A DNA stretch of 32,989 bases from Allobosea sp. 47.2.35. Lineage in GTDB: Bacteria > Pseudomonadota > Alphaproteobacteria > Rhizobiales > Beijerinckiaceae. The notes under the pieces were generated by a model. That model was not told the DNA's origin and did not search any database. It worked only from the letters and a program-made list of their open reading frames with translations. The stretch is taken from NCBI RefSeq assembly GCF_024655635.1, contig NZ_JANLGI010000031.1, positions 1 through 32,989 of the forward strand. Reading direction: 5' to 3'. The first letter of the stretch is position 1, and every line of letters starts with the position of its first letter. The position numbers were made by a program, and so were the translations under genes. Positions 15,291-23,549 of this stretch are shown piece after piece.

Positions 15291-15647
15291 ATGAGCCAAG
15301 CCATTCATCCAGCAGCCGCCTCGACTCATTTGCCGGCATTCCTCGCCGGCCCCGGTGAAACGGACTGGCTCCTGGTTGCGATGGGCATTTTTTTGGCCAT
15401 CTTCGTCTTGGCAATTGGTATTCTGTATTTGCACCTGCACGTCCTGCCGGATCGGATTGCTCATAATAAGGTGCAATTGCAGATCGTTTGCGTGCTGGGA
15501 TTGCTGGCCATGTTCACGCACATGCACATCTTCTGGATCGCGGGCCTTCTTCTTGCTTTAGTCGACATTCCCGATTTCATCACTCCCCTGAAACGCATCG
15601 TAGCGGCAACGGAAAAGATCGCAGGCGCGAAACATCGACCGGAGTGA
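15291..15647 (+). CDS. Small two-helix membrane protein of unknown function
   Basis: A 118-residue protein. ATG 15291 was chosen because GGAGG lies 5 bases upstream; an in-frame start at 15243 lacks one. After a short N-terminus with two His, helix 1 (WLLVAMGIFLAIFVLAIGILYL) is followed by HLHVLPDRIAHNKVQLQ, and helix 2 (IVCVLGLLAMFTHMHIFWIAGLLLALVDI) carries MFTHMHIF, a Met/His group within the membrane that could bind metal or haem. The end (DFITPLKRIVAATEKIAG) is probably cytosolic. Similar small proteins occur in other Rhizobiales, as I recall, without a known function. It diverges from the copper operon but uses its own upstream region. Confidence 0.7.
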   Translation: MSQAIHPAAASTHLPAFLAGPGETDWLLVAMGIFLAIFVLAIGILYLHLHVLPDRIAHNKVQLQIVCVLGLLAMFTHMHIFWIAGLLLALVDIPDFITPLKRIVAATEKIAGAKHRPE

Positions 15648-15657
15648 GTAGATCAAA

Positions 15658-15673
15658 GTGCCTTGCAGGGCAC
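15658..15673. terminator. Weak hairpin between converging genes
   Basis: GTGCC (15658-15662) pairs with GGCAC (15669-15673) just after the stop of the small membrane protein gene. The 131-base space to the converging aapP end holds no other clear structure. There is no T-run, so the terminator call is tentative. Confidence 0.3.
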
Positions 15674-15778
15674 GACTGGCACGATCGCATCTTTGGGCGT
15701 GCTTGCTGCATTTCCGACTTAATGAAGATCAACAGCTCTCGCTTGTTGCTGTCCATCGGTTCTGCGTCCCGTTTCTCC

Positions 15779-16582
15779 TCAGTGCAGGATCTGGCTGAGG
15801 AAGAGCTTGGTGCGCTCGTGCTGCGGGTTCCTGAAGAACTCGTCCGGGGTGTTCATCTCGACGATCTGGCCGGCATCCATGAAGATGACCCGGTCGGCGA
15901 CCTGGCGGGCGAAGCCCATCTCATGGGTGACGCAGAGCATGGTCATGCCCTCCTCCGCCAGCGACACCATGGTGTCGAGCACCTCCTTGACCATCTCCGG
16001 ATCGAGCGCCGAGGTCGGCTCGTCGAACAGCATGATCTTCGGGCTCATGCACAAAGAGCGGGCGATCGCGACGCGCTGCTGCTGGCCGCCCGAGAGCTGG
16101 CCCGGATACTTCGCCGCCTGCTCGGGGATCTTGACGCGCTTGAGATAGTGCATCGCGATCTCCTCGGCATCCTTCTTGGGCATCTTGCGAACCCAGATCG
16201 GCGCCAGAGTCAGGTTCTCCAGGATCGTCAGATGCGGGAACAGATTGAAATGCTGGAAGACCATGCCGACGTCGCGGCGAATCTCGTCGATCTTCTTGAG
16301 ATCATTGGTCAGCTCGGTGCCGTCGACGATGATCTGGCCCTTCTGGTGCTCTTCCAGCCGGTTGATGCAGCGGATCATCGTCGATTTGCCGGAGCCGGAC
16401 GGGCCGCAGATCACGAGCTTCTCGCCGCGCGATACTTTGAGATTGATGTCGCGCAACACGTGGAACTCGCCGAACCATTTGTTGACGCCGATCATCTCCA
16501 CCGCCGTCGCGGTGTTGAGCGAGGTCGGCTTCAGCGCCGCAGGGCGGATGTCGATCCTGTTTTCGGCCATGGCCAAGGTCAT
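15779..16582 (-). CDS. aapP: General amino-acid ABC transporter ATP-binding protein
   Basis: A 267-residue ABC ATPase with every motif intact: Walker A GPSGSGKST (60-68), Q-loop Gln110 in MVFQHFNLFPHL, signature LSGGQQQR (163-170), Walker B IMLFDEPTSALD (183-194) and switch His220 in CVTHEMGFA. HFNLFPHLT and the length place it in the polar amino-acid uptake family (AapP/GlnQ). ATG 16582 follows GGAG at good spacing. It is the last gene of the metC-aapJQMP operon, 11 bases after aapM, and powers amino-acid import as a dimer on the cytosolic side. Confidence 0.93.
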   Translation of the reverse strand: MTLAMAENRIDIRPAALKPTSLNTATAVEMIGVNKWFGEFHVLRDINLKVSRGEKLVICGPSGSGKSTMIRCINRLEEHQKGQIIVDGTELTNDLKKIDEIRRDVGMVFQHFNLFPHLTILENLTLAPIWVRKMPKKDAEEIAMHYLKRVKIPEQAAKYPGQLSGGQQQRVAIARSLCMSPKIMLFDEPTSALDPEMVKEVLDTMVSLAEEGMTMLCVTHEMGFARQVADRVIFMDAGQIVEMNTPDEFFRNPQHERTKLFLSQILH

Positions 16583-16593
16583 GCTGGCGTCTC

Positions 16594-17697
16594 CTAATGA
16601 GCAGCGGGACCGCGCCGCTCGAGGAAATCGGCGAAGCGGGCGAAGGAGAAGGACAGCGCGAAGAAGATCGCGCCGATGAACAGGAAGGTTTCGGCAGCCG
16701 GCGACGGCCAGGCCGGATCGGCGAGAGCCGCCTTGCCCGAGCTGATCAGGTCGAACAGCCCAACCACGAGCACGAGGCTGGTGTTCTTGATCATCACGAT
16801 GATCGTGTTCGCCAGGGCCGGGATCACCACCCTGATCGCTTGCGGCAGGATGACGAGATATTGCATGCGCCAGAACGGCAGACCGAGCGCCGCGGCAGCT
16901 TCATATTGCCCTTTCGGGATCGCTTGCAGCCCGCCGCGGATCACTTCGGCGAGATAGGCCGCCGCGAAGATCGTCAAGGCGACGAGGGCGCGCACGAACT
17001 TGTCGGGCAGCAGCGCCTCCGGCAGGAACAGCGGCAGCATGATCGAGGCGACGAAGAGGATCGAGAGCAGCGGCAGGCCGCGGACCGACTCGATTGCGAC
17101 CACCGCCCCGATCCTGACGACGGGCATGGCAGAGCGGCGCGCTAGCGCCAGCAGGATGCCGACCGGAAAGGCGATCCCGATGGCGACGACGGTGAGGATC
17201 AACGTCACCGGCAAGCCACCCCAGGCCGAGGTCGGGACTTCTTCGAGCCCCAGGCCACCGCCCATCAACCAGACGATGAGCATGAGCGCCGCGGCCCATA
17301 GCCAGACCAGCCGCGGTGTCCAGCTCGCCGGCCGAACCGACCAGCCGAGCAACGCCAGGATCAGAAGGCAGACCAGAGCAGGTCGCCAGCGCTCGTCGAC
17401 CGGATAGATGCCGAACAGGAGCTGTCCCGACTTGGCGTAGATGAAGCTCCAGCAGGCGCCAGATGCCGCACGGCAGGCCGCGGGGTCCGGATTGAACAGG
17501 ACCGCGTCGAGCACGAGCCAGCGCAGCATGGGCGGCACGGCAACCAGGATTAATGCGCTGAAGACCAGCGTCAGGACGGCATTCAGCGGCGAGCCGAACA
17601 GGAGCTTGCCACTCCGCCGCAAGGAAGCCGGGAGCAGCGCAGACCATGCGTTCGTCGGCACAGGAGCCTCGGGGATAGGGAGCGATATCGTCTTCAC
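16594..17697 (-). CDS. aapM: General amino-acid ABC transporter permease AapM
   Basis: A 367-residue inner-membrane protein. The N-terminal third has extra helices and a loop (the segment around WSFIYAKSGQLLFGIYPVDE) characteristic of the long AapM/BztC-type permeases. The C-terminal permease domain carries the coupling-helix region EVIRGGLQAIPKGQYEAAAALG that contacts AapP. The start is GTG 17697, only 4 bases after the aapQ stop, with a GGAACG-like ribosome site inside the end of aapQ. It pairs with AapQ to form the transmembrane channel. Confidence 0.9.
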   Translation of the reverse strand: MKTISLPIPEAPVPTNAWSALLPASLRRSGKLLFGSPLNAVLTLVFSALILVAVPPMLRWLVLDAVLFNPDPAACRAASGACWSFIYAKSGQLLFGIYPVDERWRPALVCLLILALLGWSVRPASWTPRLVWLWAAALMLIVWLMGGGLGLEEVPTSAWGGLPVTLILTVVAIGIAFPVGILLALARRSAMPVVRIGAVVAIESVRGLPLLSILFVASIMLPLFLPEALLPDKFVRALVALTIFAAAYLAEVIRGGLQAIPKGQYEAAAALGLPFWRMQYLVILPQAIRVVIPALANTIIVMIKNTSLVLVVGLFDLISSGKAALADPAWPSPAAETFLFIGAIFFALSFSFARFADFLERRGPAAH

Positions 17698-17701
17698 GGT
17701 T

Positions 17702-18817
17702 TCAACGTTCCACGATCGCGATGCGGCGGTTGTACCAATTGGCCGCGCTCGACAGGGTCAGGTTGAGGGAAAGGTAGACCCCCAGGATGATGAAGACGCC
17801 TTCGATCGAATGGCTGGACTTGCTGATGATCGTGTTCATCACCGCGAGGAAATCCGGATAGCCGACGGCGATCGCCAGCGTCGAATTCTTGACGACGTTG
17901 ATGTACTGGCTGTTGAGCGGCGGCACGATCACCCGCAGCATTTGCGGGATCACAATCAGCCGCAGGATCTGGGTTCGGGACAGGCCGAGCGAGCGGCCGG
18001 CATCCCACTGCCCGGCGCCGACCGACAGGACGCCGCCGCGGACGATCTCGGCGATGAAGCCGGTGGTGTAGATGGTCAGGCCGATCAGGATGGTGCTGAG
18101 TTCCGGTGTCAGCTCCAGGCCGCCTCGAAAGTTCGAACCGGTGAAGACTGGCCAATCGACCGAGAACGCGAAATCCGCCGACCAGAGACCGAGCAGCAGC
18201 AGGGCAGCCCCTCCCCATGGAATTCCGCTCCGGAAGCGTTGAAGCGAGCCTGCCCGCCAGGCGACGACGCCGAGCAGCGTCGCGGCGAAGACAAGAGCAG
18301 CTCCTGCGCTATCGAATTCAAAGCGGGCGGCTGGAACAACGAAGCCGCGCATCGAGGCAAAGACGCCAGGGAGCGGATTGAGCGCCTCCCCGACTGGCGG
18401 AAAGACTTTCCACCACAGCGAATAGAGGAAAATCAGCAGCACGATCGGCGGTGAGTTGCGCGCGATCTCCACCCAGACACGGCAAGTCCCCGCGGCGAGC
18501 GGATTGCTGCTCAGCCGGGTGACGCCGACGATCAGGCCGAGAACCGACGAGAAGGCGATGACGAGCGCGGAAATGAAGACCGTGTTCGCCAGCCCGACGA
18601 CGATCGCCCAGTAATAGGGATCCCGCGACTTATAGGAGAGAATCGCTTCGGAGATGACGATCCTTGACGGCATCGTCAGGAAGTCGAATCCGATTGGGAT
18701 GCCGCGGGCCTGCAAATTCGCGAAGGTGTTGCTGACCAGAAGCGTCGCGGCCCCCACGACGGCGGCCACCAGCGCGCATTGGATGACGATCGATCTTGCC
18801 CTGGCATCGCTGAGCAT
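17702..18817 (-). CDS. aapQ: General amino-acid ABC transporter permease AapQ
   Basis: A 371-residue permease. ATG 18817 is taken as the start because AGGGGAGGG lies 6-14 bases upstream; the in-frame extension to 18868 would place that ribosome site inside the coding region. Eight or so hydrophobic segments are visible. The coupling loop EIVRGGVLSVGAGQWDAGRSLG and the following VIPQMLRVIVPPLNSQYINVVKNS are the conserved HisMQ-type permease motif. The large insertion between helices (VWWKVFPPV-type segment through GSNFRGGLEL) matches AapQ/BztB. It acts with AapM and AapP. Confidence 0.9.
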   Translation of the reverse strand: MLSDARARSIVIQCALVAAVVGAATLLVSNTFANLQARGIPIGFDFLTMPSRIVISEAILSYKSRDPYYWAIVVGLANTVFISALVIAFSSVLGLIVGVTRLSSNPLAAGTCRVWVEIARNSPPIVLLIFLYSLWWKVFPPVGEALNPLPGVFASMRGFVVPAARFEFDSAGAALVFAATLLGVVAWRAGSLQRFRSGIPWGGAALLLLGLWSADFAFSVDWPVFTGSNFRGGLELTPELSTILIGLTIYTTGFIAEIVRGGVLSVGAGQWDAGRSLGLSRTQILRLIVIPQMLRVIVPPLNSQYINVVKNSTLAIAVGYPDFLAVMNTIISKSSHSIEGVFIILGVYLSLNLTLSSAANWYNRRIAIVER

Positions 18818-18884
18818 TGCGCCCTCCCCTTTTCTATTCGCCGTTGAAAACAGGGGAGCGTTCGTCACGCTCCACTGGCTGCGC

Positions 18885-19913
18885 CTAGTCCCAGGGGTAC
18901 GGGTAGTTCAGGCCGCCGTCCTTCCAGAGCGCGTTCAGGCCGCGATCGACTTTGAGGGTGCTGGCCTTGCCGAGATTGTTGTCCCAGATCTCGGCGTAGT
19001 TCCCCATCTGCTTGATGACGTTGTAGACCCACTTGTCATCCAGCCCCAGCGGCTTGCCAAAGCCGGCCTCCTGACCAAGCACGCGTTTGATCTCGTTCGA
19101 GCCGGATTTCAGCTTCTCGTCGATGTTCTTGGCTGTGATGCCGTGGAGCTCGGCCCAAAGCAGGGCATTGACCGTCCAGCGCGTGATGTCGAAGAGCTGA
19201 TCATCCCCGCGCGCGACCGCGACGCCGTTCGGTTCGGCCGCATGACCGACCTTGATGATGTCGTAATCGTCCGGGTTCTTGGCGACCGAGGCCCGCTGGC
19301 CAGCGGCGGCCGTGCCATCGGTCACATAGGTATCGCAGCGACCGCCGAAGAAGGCATCTCGTGCCTGGATCGTCGAGTCGAAGTAGACCTTCTTCATCGT
19401 GATCCCGTGCTCTTCCTCGGTCTCCTCGATCGCCTTCTCGGTCAAGCTGCCCCCGCCCTGCAGGCAGACCGTCTTGCCGGCCAGTTGCTTGGGATCCGTG
19501 ATCTTGTCCGCCTTGCGCACGAGCAAGCCGTCGGTGTCGTAGAGCGTGATCCAGACGAAGCGCACCACAGTGTCGCGTGAGAGGGTGATGGTCGAGGTCC
19601 GCGACAGCACGTCGATCTCGCCGGTCTGCAGAGCCGGGAAGCGCTGGCCGGCATTGAGCGGCACGAAGCGGATCTTGTCCTTGTCGCCGAGGATGGCCGC
19701 CGCGAAGGTCCGACAGATGTCGGAATCGAAGCCGCGATAGTAGCCGTTCTCGTCAGGCCGCGAGAGGCCGGGCACACCCTGACTCGCCCCACAGCTCACA
19801 TAGCCGCGCTGCTTGATCTTGTTCACGACGCTCTGCGCGCCGGCTCCGCTGATAGTTGCGGTCAGTCCGGCGGCGGCAATAGCCGCGCCGAGCAGCACTT
19901 TCAATCTTGTCAT
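18885..19913 (-). CDS. aapJ: General L-amino-acid-binding periplasmic protein
   Basis: A 342-residue solute-binding protein. ATG 19913 (MTRLKVLLGAAIAAAG) has GGAGAT 7 bases upstream; earlier in-frame starts do not. The signal peptide ends near ISGAGAQ. The mature part shows the family-3 binding fold: GYVSCGASQGVPGLSRP, then GYYRGFDSDICRTFAAAILGD, and the ligand-contact region DVLSRTSTITLSRD. C-terminal GNYAEIWDNNLG and LNALWKDGGLNYPYPWD are strongly conserved in AapJ/BztA. It delivers a broad range of L-amino acids to AapQM. It starts 35 bases after the metC stop. Confidence 0.93.
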   Translation of the reverse strand: MTRLKVLLGAAIAAAGLTATISGAGAQSVVNKIKQRGYVSCGASQGVPGLSRPDENGYYRGFDSDICRTFAAAILGDKDKIRFVPLNAGQRFPALQTGEIDVLSRTSTITLSRDTVVRFVWITLYDTDGLLVRKADKITDPKQLAGKTVCLQGGGSLTEKAIEETEEEHGITMKKVYFDSTIQARDAFFGGRCDTYVTDGTAAAGQRASVAKNPDDYDIIKVGHAAEPNGVAVARGDDQLFDITRWTVNALLWAELHGITAKNIDEKLKSGSNEIKRVLGQEAGFGKPLGLDDKWVYNVIKQMGNYAEIWDNNLGKASTLKVDRGLNALWKDGGLNYPYPWD

Positions 19914-19948
19914 GGTTATCTCCATTCCCCTGTTTTGGTTCTTTGCAG

Positions 19949-21151
19949 TCATTCAGCTGCCTTGCGGCCTGCCGTCGCAGAAGCTGCAGCAGGCGCGACT
20001 AAGGCCTGCTCCAGATCAGTGATCAGGTCATCGAGCGCTTCCAGCCCGATCGACAATCGCCAGACGGGTCCGGATGGCAGCCAGTCGAGGCTGGTCCGAC
20101 CTTTCCGCGGGTCGTTGACAGCAACCAGCGAATGCACGCCGCCCCAGCTCGCGCCGAGCTTGAACAAACGCATTCGCCGAAGGATTTCGGCCTGGAAAGG
20201 CGCAAGCTCCGCTCGGAGAACCACGGAGAACACGGCAGCTGCACCGGAGAAATCCCGTTTCCAGACCGCGTGCCCGGGATGGTCCGGCATCGCCGGGTGC
20301 AAGATGCGAGCGACCTCCGGGCGCTGTGACAGCCAGCTCACGATCTTGGCCGCGCTTGCAGCAGCATGACGCATGCGGACCGGCATGGTCATCAGGCCGC
20401 GCTCGCACAGGGCACAATCTTCCGGGGAGACGCCGTAGCCGAGGAAGCGCGCGGTATCCTTCAGGCGCCGGAACAAGGCTTCGTCACGCACGGCGAGCGA
20501 GCCCATAAGCAGGTCGCCATGACCGCCAGCATGTTTCGACAGCGCCTGCATGGCGATGTCGACGCCGTGAGCTAGCGGCTTGAACAGCAGATGAGACGCC
20601 CAGGTGTTGTCGGCGGCGACCAGTGCGCCCACCGCGTGGGCCGCCGCGACGATCGCAGGCACGTCCTGAACCTCGAATGTCCCCGACCCCGGCGATTCCA
20701 CCCAGACCAACCGCGTCCGGTCGTCGAGAAGCTCTGCAATCCCGGCATCGAGCCGTGGGTCGTAGGCTTGCGCCGCGATGCCGAGTGGCCCCAGAAAGCG
20801 AGTGATCATGTCCCGAGCCGGCCCATAGAGCGTCTCAGGCATCAGGATGCGGTCGCCGCTCCGGCACACCGCCATCGTCGCCAGCGTCATCGCCGCCATG
20901 CCCGACGGCACAACGAGCGCCCTCGCCGCCCCTTCGAGCTGGGCAATGTGGTCCTCGAGGAGCCGGCTCGTTGGCGTCCCGTACAGCCCATAGCTGAACC
21001 CGTCATAGACGCGCTCGGCCCGCTTCTCGAATGCATCGAGATCGTCGAACACGATCGTTGAAGCGCGCTCAACCGGCATCGTCACTGCCTGAAATGGCTG
21101 GCGCGAACGCTCGGGCGGATGAATGTGCGAGGTGTCGTCGGATTTCGTCAT
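19949..21151 (-). CDS. metC: Cystathionine beta-lyase, PLP-dependent
   Basis: A 400-residue enzyme of the Cys/Met-metabolism PLP family. Visible elements: YGLYGTPTSRLLE with the phosphate-contacting Tyr, VPSGMAAMTLA (cofactor loop), VESPGSGTFEVQDVP, VAADNTWASHLLFKPL with Asp181, and ALSKHAGGHGD with the Schiff-base Lys206. The C-terminal GASWGGVHSLV matches cystathionine beta-lyases (MetC), which split cystathionine to homocysteine, pyruvate and ammonia; many also act on cystine. As the first gene before an amino-acid uptake system and opposite a LysR regulator, it may work in use of imported sulfur amino acids rather than only in methionine synthesis. That physiological role is inferred. Confidence 0.88.
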   Translation of the reverse strand: MTKSDDTSHIHPPERSRQPFQAVTMPVERASTIVFDDLDAFEKRAERVYDGFSYGLYGTPTSRLLEDHIAQLEGAARALVVPSGMAAMTLATMAVCRSGDRILMPETLYGPARDMITRFLGPLGIAAQAYDPRLDAGIAELLDDRTRLVWVESPGSGTFEVQDVPAIVAAAHAVGALVAADNTWASHLLFKPLAHGVDIAMQALSKHAGGHGDLLMGSLAVRDEALFRRLKDTARFLGYGVSPEDCALCERGLMTMPVRMRHAAASAAKIVSWLSQRPEVARILHPAMPDHPGHAVWKRDFSGAAAVFSVVLRAELAPFQAEILRRMRLFKLGASWGGVHSLVAVNDPRKGRTSLDWLPSGPVWRLSIGLEALDDLITDLEQALVAPAAASATAGRKAAE

Positions 21152-21184
21152 GGGCTGACGCTAGCTCGTGCCGGCATTGCCATC

Positions 21185-21227
21185 TATGGCCATATCGATA
21201 GAGTCGATCCATTTCTGGTATGGCTAT
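21185..21227. promoter_or_regulatory. metC/LysR divergent control region with repeated TATGGC(C/T)AT
   Basis: The 79 bases between the divergent starts hold TATGGCCAT (21185-21193, itself containing the palindrome ATGGCCAT) and TATGGCTAT (21219-21227), 34 bases apart, close to three helical turns. Two spaced half-similar sites are what a LysR tetramer usually contacts. The second copy abuts the LysR start, which suits self-repression. Confidence 0.4.
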
Positions 21228-21230
21228 CTC

Positions 21231-22139
21231 ATGAACCTGCGCGACATCGACGTCTTTCATGCGATCATGATCAGCGGCGGCGCCGGAGCGGCGGCTGCCT
21301 TGCTCAGCACGTCGCAGCCGGCCATCAGCCGCTCCCTTGCCAAGCTCGAGGCCGAACTCGGCTTCAGCCTCTTCGACCGCATCCGGGGTCGCCTGGTACC
21401 GACCCGAGAAGCCCTGCTCTTCCATGCCGAAGTGAAGGCCAATCTGGTCGGGCTCGACCGCCTCAAGCTGCGTGCAGCTCAGATCAAGGAAGTCGGCGCC
21501 GGGACAATCCGCGTCGCCAGCCTGTCGGCTCTCGGACATGGTCTGGTGCCACGGGCGATCACGGCATTCTCGCGCAAGCATCCGCAGGTGCGGATCAGCT
21601 ATCAGGTCCGCACGTCCAACGTCGTTCGCGATCTGGTGGCTTCAGGCAGCTTCGACATTGGTCTGGCAGCCGACGAGATCGACACTGATGGTGTCTTGCA
21701 CAGTGTGTTCACCACGCCTCGCGCCGTCTGCGTCATCCCGCAGGGACACCCTCTGGCAAACCGGGACGTCATCACACCTGCGGACCTGGACGAGGAGGGC
21801 TTCCTGGCGCTCGCACCGGAGGACACCGTGCGGCTCGCCATGGACAAAATCTTTGCGGAACACGCCGTCCAGCCCCGCATCTTGGTGGAAACGCCCTATG
21901 GCGTGACCATCGCCATCCTGGCGGCGCAGGGCCTCGGCATAGGCCTCGTCAATCCGTTCATCATCGCCGACAAGATGATCCAGGGCCTCGTCGTCCGGCC
22001 CTTCGAGCCGGCCGTGCATTTCAGGGCGCTCCTTCTCAGACCGCCCGGCAGTGCAAACTCCCGTCTCGTCTCGGCGTTCATTGCCGAACTATACGCGATC
22101 CGGAATGCTTTTGCCGCTCCCGAGGAGAGTTCAAGGTAG
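21231..22139 (+). CDS. LysR-family transcriptional regulator
   Basis: A 302-residue regulator. The N-terminal winged helix-turn-helix spans about 1-60 (LRDIDVFHAIMISGGAGAAA then STSQPAISRSLAKLEAELGF), followed by a linker helix and a two-lobed effector domain (TIRVASLSALGHGLVPRAI; FDIGLAADEIDTDGV; ILAAQGLGIGLVNPF). ATG 21231 is preferred since the helix-turn-helix starts at once after it. An in-frame extension to 21168 would run through the shared control region. It diverges from metC-aapJQMP and most likely controls that operon in response to an amino-acid-related ligand. Confidence 0.9.
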   Translation: MNLRDIDVFHAIMISGGAGAAAALLSTSQPAISRSLAKLEAELGFSLFDRIRGRLVPTREALLFHAEVKANLVGLDRLKLRAAQIKEVGAGTIRVASLSALGHGLVPRAITAFSRKHPQVRISYQVRTSNVVRDLVASGSFDIGLAADEIDTDGVLHSVFTTPRAVCVIPQGHPLANRDVITPADLDEEGFLALAPEDTVRLAMDKIFAEHAVQPRILVETPYGVTIAILAAQGLGIGLVNPFIIADKMIQGLVVRPFEPAVHFRALLLRPPGSANSRLVSAFIAELYAIRNAFAAPEESSR

Positions 22140-22249
22140 CCATTCGTCGCGAGGCCACCACCCCAAATGATTGCCAGGATCGCGAGTGCCGCCAGCACAG
22201 CAGCCAGCGCTACGCGAAGGGGGCCTCTCTGAGTAGCTGGATCAGTCAT
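22140..22249 (-). pseudogene. Truncated N-terminus of a membrane protein
   Basis: From ATG 22249 the minus strand reads MTDPATQRGPLRVALAAVLA followed by more hydrophobic residues to IIWGGG: a short polar start, a basic residue and one strong transmembrane helix. The frame then passes into the antisense of the LysR gene end, where the sequence loses any protein character. This looks like the start of a gene whose remainder was lost when the LysR gene was joined here. A weak AAGG lies upstream. The family cannot be named from 36 residues; the copper or oxidase-assembly setting makes an assembly factor possible. Confidence 0.4.
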
Positions 22250-22334
22250 CGCATTTGACCTTGATCGACTACGGGATGGAAGCGGCACCGAGCGGTGAGC
22301 CCGGCACGCATCTGCGCTGGGCGACCGTCGCGTC

Positions 22335-22750
22335 TTATTTGAGGACCATGCGGATCTTCGCCAGCGCCGGCGGCTCCTCCCTCATGGTAGTCGACGATGG
22401 TGCGCAAGCCGCCTTTGGCGCCGATCAAATACACCGACGAGGAACGGTCCATGGTGTAGCCGGCGTCGGCCGGTACCTTCTTCGCATAGTCCTCGCAGGC
22501 CTTGACGGCCGCATCAACCTGCGCGGCCTTACCCGTCTGTCCGATAATACGCTTGTCGAAGAACTGCAGGTAGAGTGCGAGTTGTTGCGGCGTGCCGCGT
22601 TCGGGATTGACGCTGACGAACAGAACCTGAAGCTTGTCCGCTTCGGCGCCCAGCTTGGCGAGGCGATTACTCCGCTGAAGTCCGTATCGGTGACTGCCCG
22701 TCCGTATGATCGACGAGGTTGAACGATTCGCCGATCTGGGCCCCAGTGCT
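22335..22750 (-). pseudogene. Broken SCO1/SenC copper chaperone gene
   Basis: Pieces of a SCO1/SenC protein can be read on the minus strand in different frames. First TGAQIGESFNLVDHT (22750-22700), then in a second frame VTDTDF (22677-22694), then LAKLGAEADKLQVLFVSVNP and ERGTPQQLALYLQFFDKRII through GYTMDRSSSVYLIGAKGG to DYHE, and finally in another frame ALAKIRMVLK and a TAA at 22335. The segment that should hold the copper-binding CxxxC is missing at about 22665-22676, where TDF joins directly to LAKLG. One further frame change is an extra G near 22375-22383. SCO proteins load copper into cytochrome oxidase. This copy cannot work. No credible N-terminus is visible upstream. Confidence 0.85.
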
Positions 22751-22835
22751 TTTCTGGCTGACCCAGCTACGTCTACTGGCTAAGCCGCAGCATCCTCCGG
22801 AGTTGACAAACAGCCCCACTAATCGGGGAACGAGC

Positions 22836-22855
22836 CTGTAACCAACTGTAACAGA
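22836..22855. promoter_or_regulatory. Tandem repeat, TGTAAC-N4-TGTAAC
   Basis: CTGTAACCAA (22836-22845) is followed at once by CTGTAACAGA (22846-22855), a 10-bp direct repeat. On the other strand it reads GTTACA-N4-GTTACA, the layout of OmpR-family regulator sites. It lies about 125-145 bases upstream of the Rieske gene. A near match occurs at 29820-29835, next to an OmpR-family regulator gene. Confidence 0.5.
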
Positions 22856-22978
22856 CGAAGCCACAAGATCGTGGCAGAATTGCCATCAGTACCAGCTCGC
22901 TCTTCCTGCATCGCTTCTGGGTGATCGAGCGAAACGTTGCAATCTGCTCGGATCATCGAGTGACGATTTGGTGCGTCC

Positions 22979-23524
22979 ATGATGGACGAACTATCGGCAG
23001 TGCCGGAGGCCACGCCGACACGGCGCGACTTCCTCTATCTAACCACAGGCGTCGCTGGCGTCACTGGAACAGCGGCCGCACTGTGGCCACTCGTTGCCAG
23101 CTTCCAGCCGAGTGCCGACACCGTCGCGCTCGCGAGCGCTGAGTTCGATCTCACTCCGATGGAGCCAGGCCAACGCATCACCGTGCAGTGGCGCGGGCGT
23201 CCGGTGTTCATTGTCCGAAGGACGGCCGAGCAGATCGTAGGCGACCAGACCGATAACATTTCCGCCCTGTTGGATCCCGAACCCATCGCGGCCCGATTGC
23301 AAAGGCCAGAATGGCTGATCGTCGTCGGAGTCTGCACCCACCTAGGATGCATACCCCTCGGACAGAAGACCGGAGATCCGCGCGGCGACTACGGTGGCTG
23401 GTTCTGCCCCTGCCATGGTTCGGTCTATGATGCCCTCGGTCGCGTGCGACGTCGACCGGCACCCAAAAACCTTATCGTGCCTCCCTATGCCTTTCTCACG
23501 CCAGGACGAATTCGGATCGGATAG
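22979..23524 (+). CDS. petA: Rieske iron-sulfur subunit of cytochrome bc1 complex (orphan copy)
   Basis: A full-length (181-residue) Rieske protein. The twin-arginine leader TPTRRDFLYLTTGVAG anchors it in the membrane. The [2Fe-2S] site is intact: box I CTHLGC (Cys119, His121, Cys124) and box II CPCHGS (Cys143, Cys145, His146), with GDYGGWFCP before box II and RVRRRPAPKNLIVPPYAF after it. In the bc1 complex it carries electrons from ubiquinol to cytochrome c1. The usual partners petB and petC do not follow; the next gene runs in the opposite direction. It may be a spare or alternative Rieske subunit for a bc1 complex encoded elsewhere. ATG 22979 or 22982 could be used; the ribosome site is weak. 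Confidence 0.92.
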   Translation: MMDELSAVPEATPTRRDFLYLTTGVAGVTGTAAALWPLVASFQPSADTVALASAEFDLTPMEPGQRITVQWRGRPVFIVRRTAEQIVGDQTDNISALLDPEPIAARLQRPEWLIVVGVCTHLGCIPLGQKTGDPRGDYGGWFCPCHGSVYDALGRVRRRPAPKNLIVPPYAFLTPGRIRIG

Positions 23525-23549
23525 CGATCGCTACAGCCCGGAGCCATAC

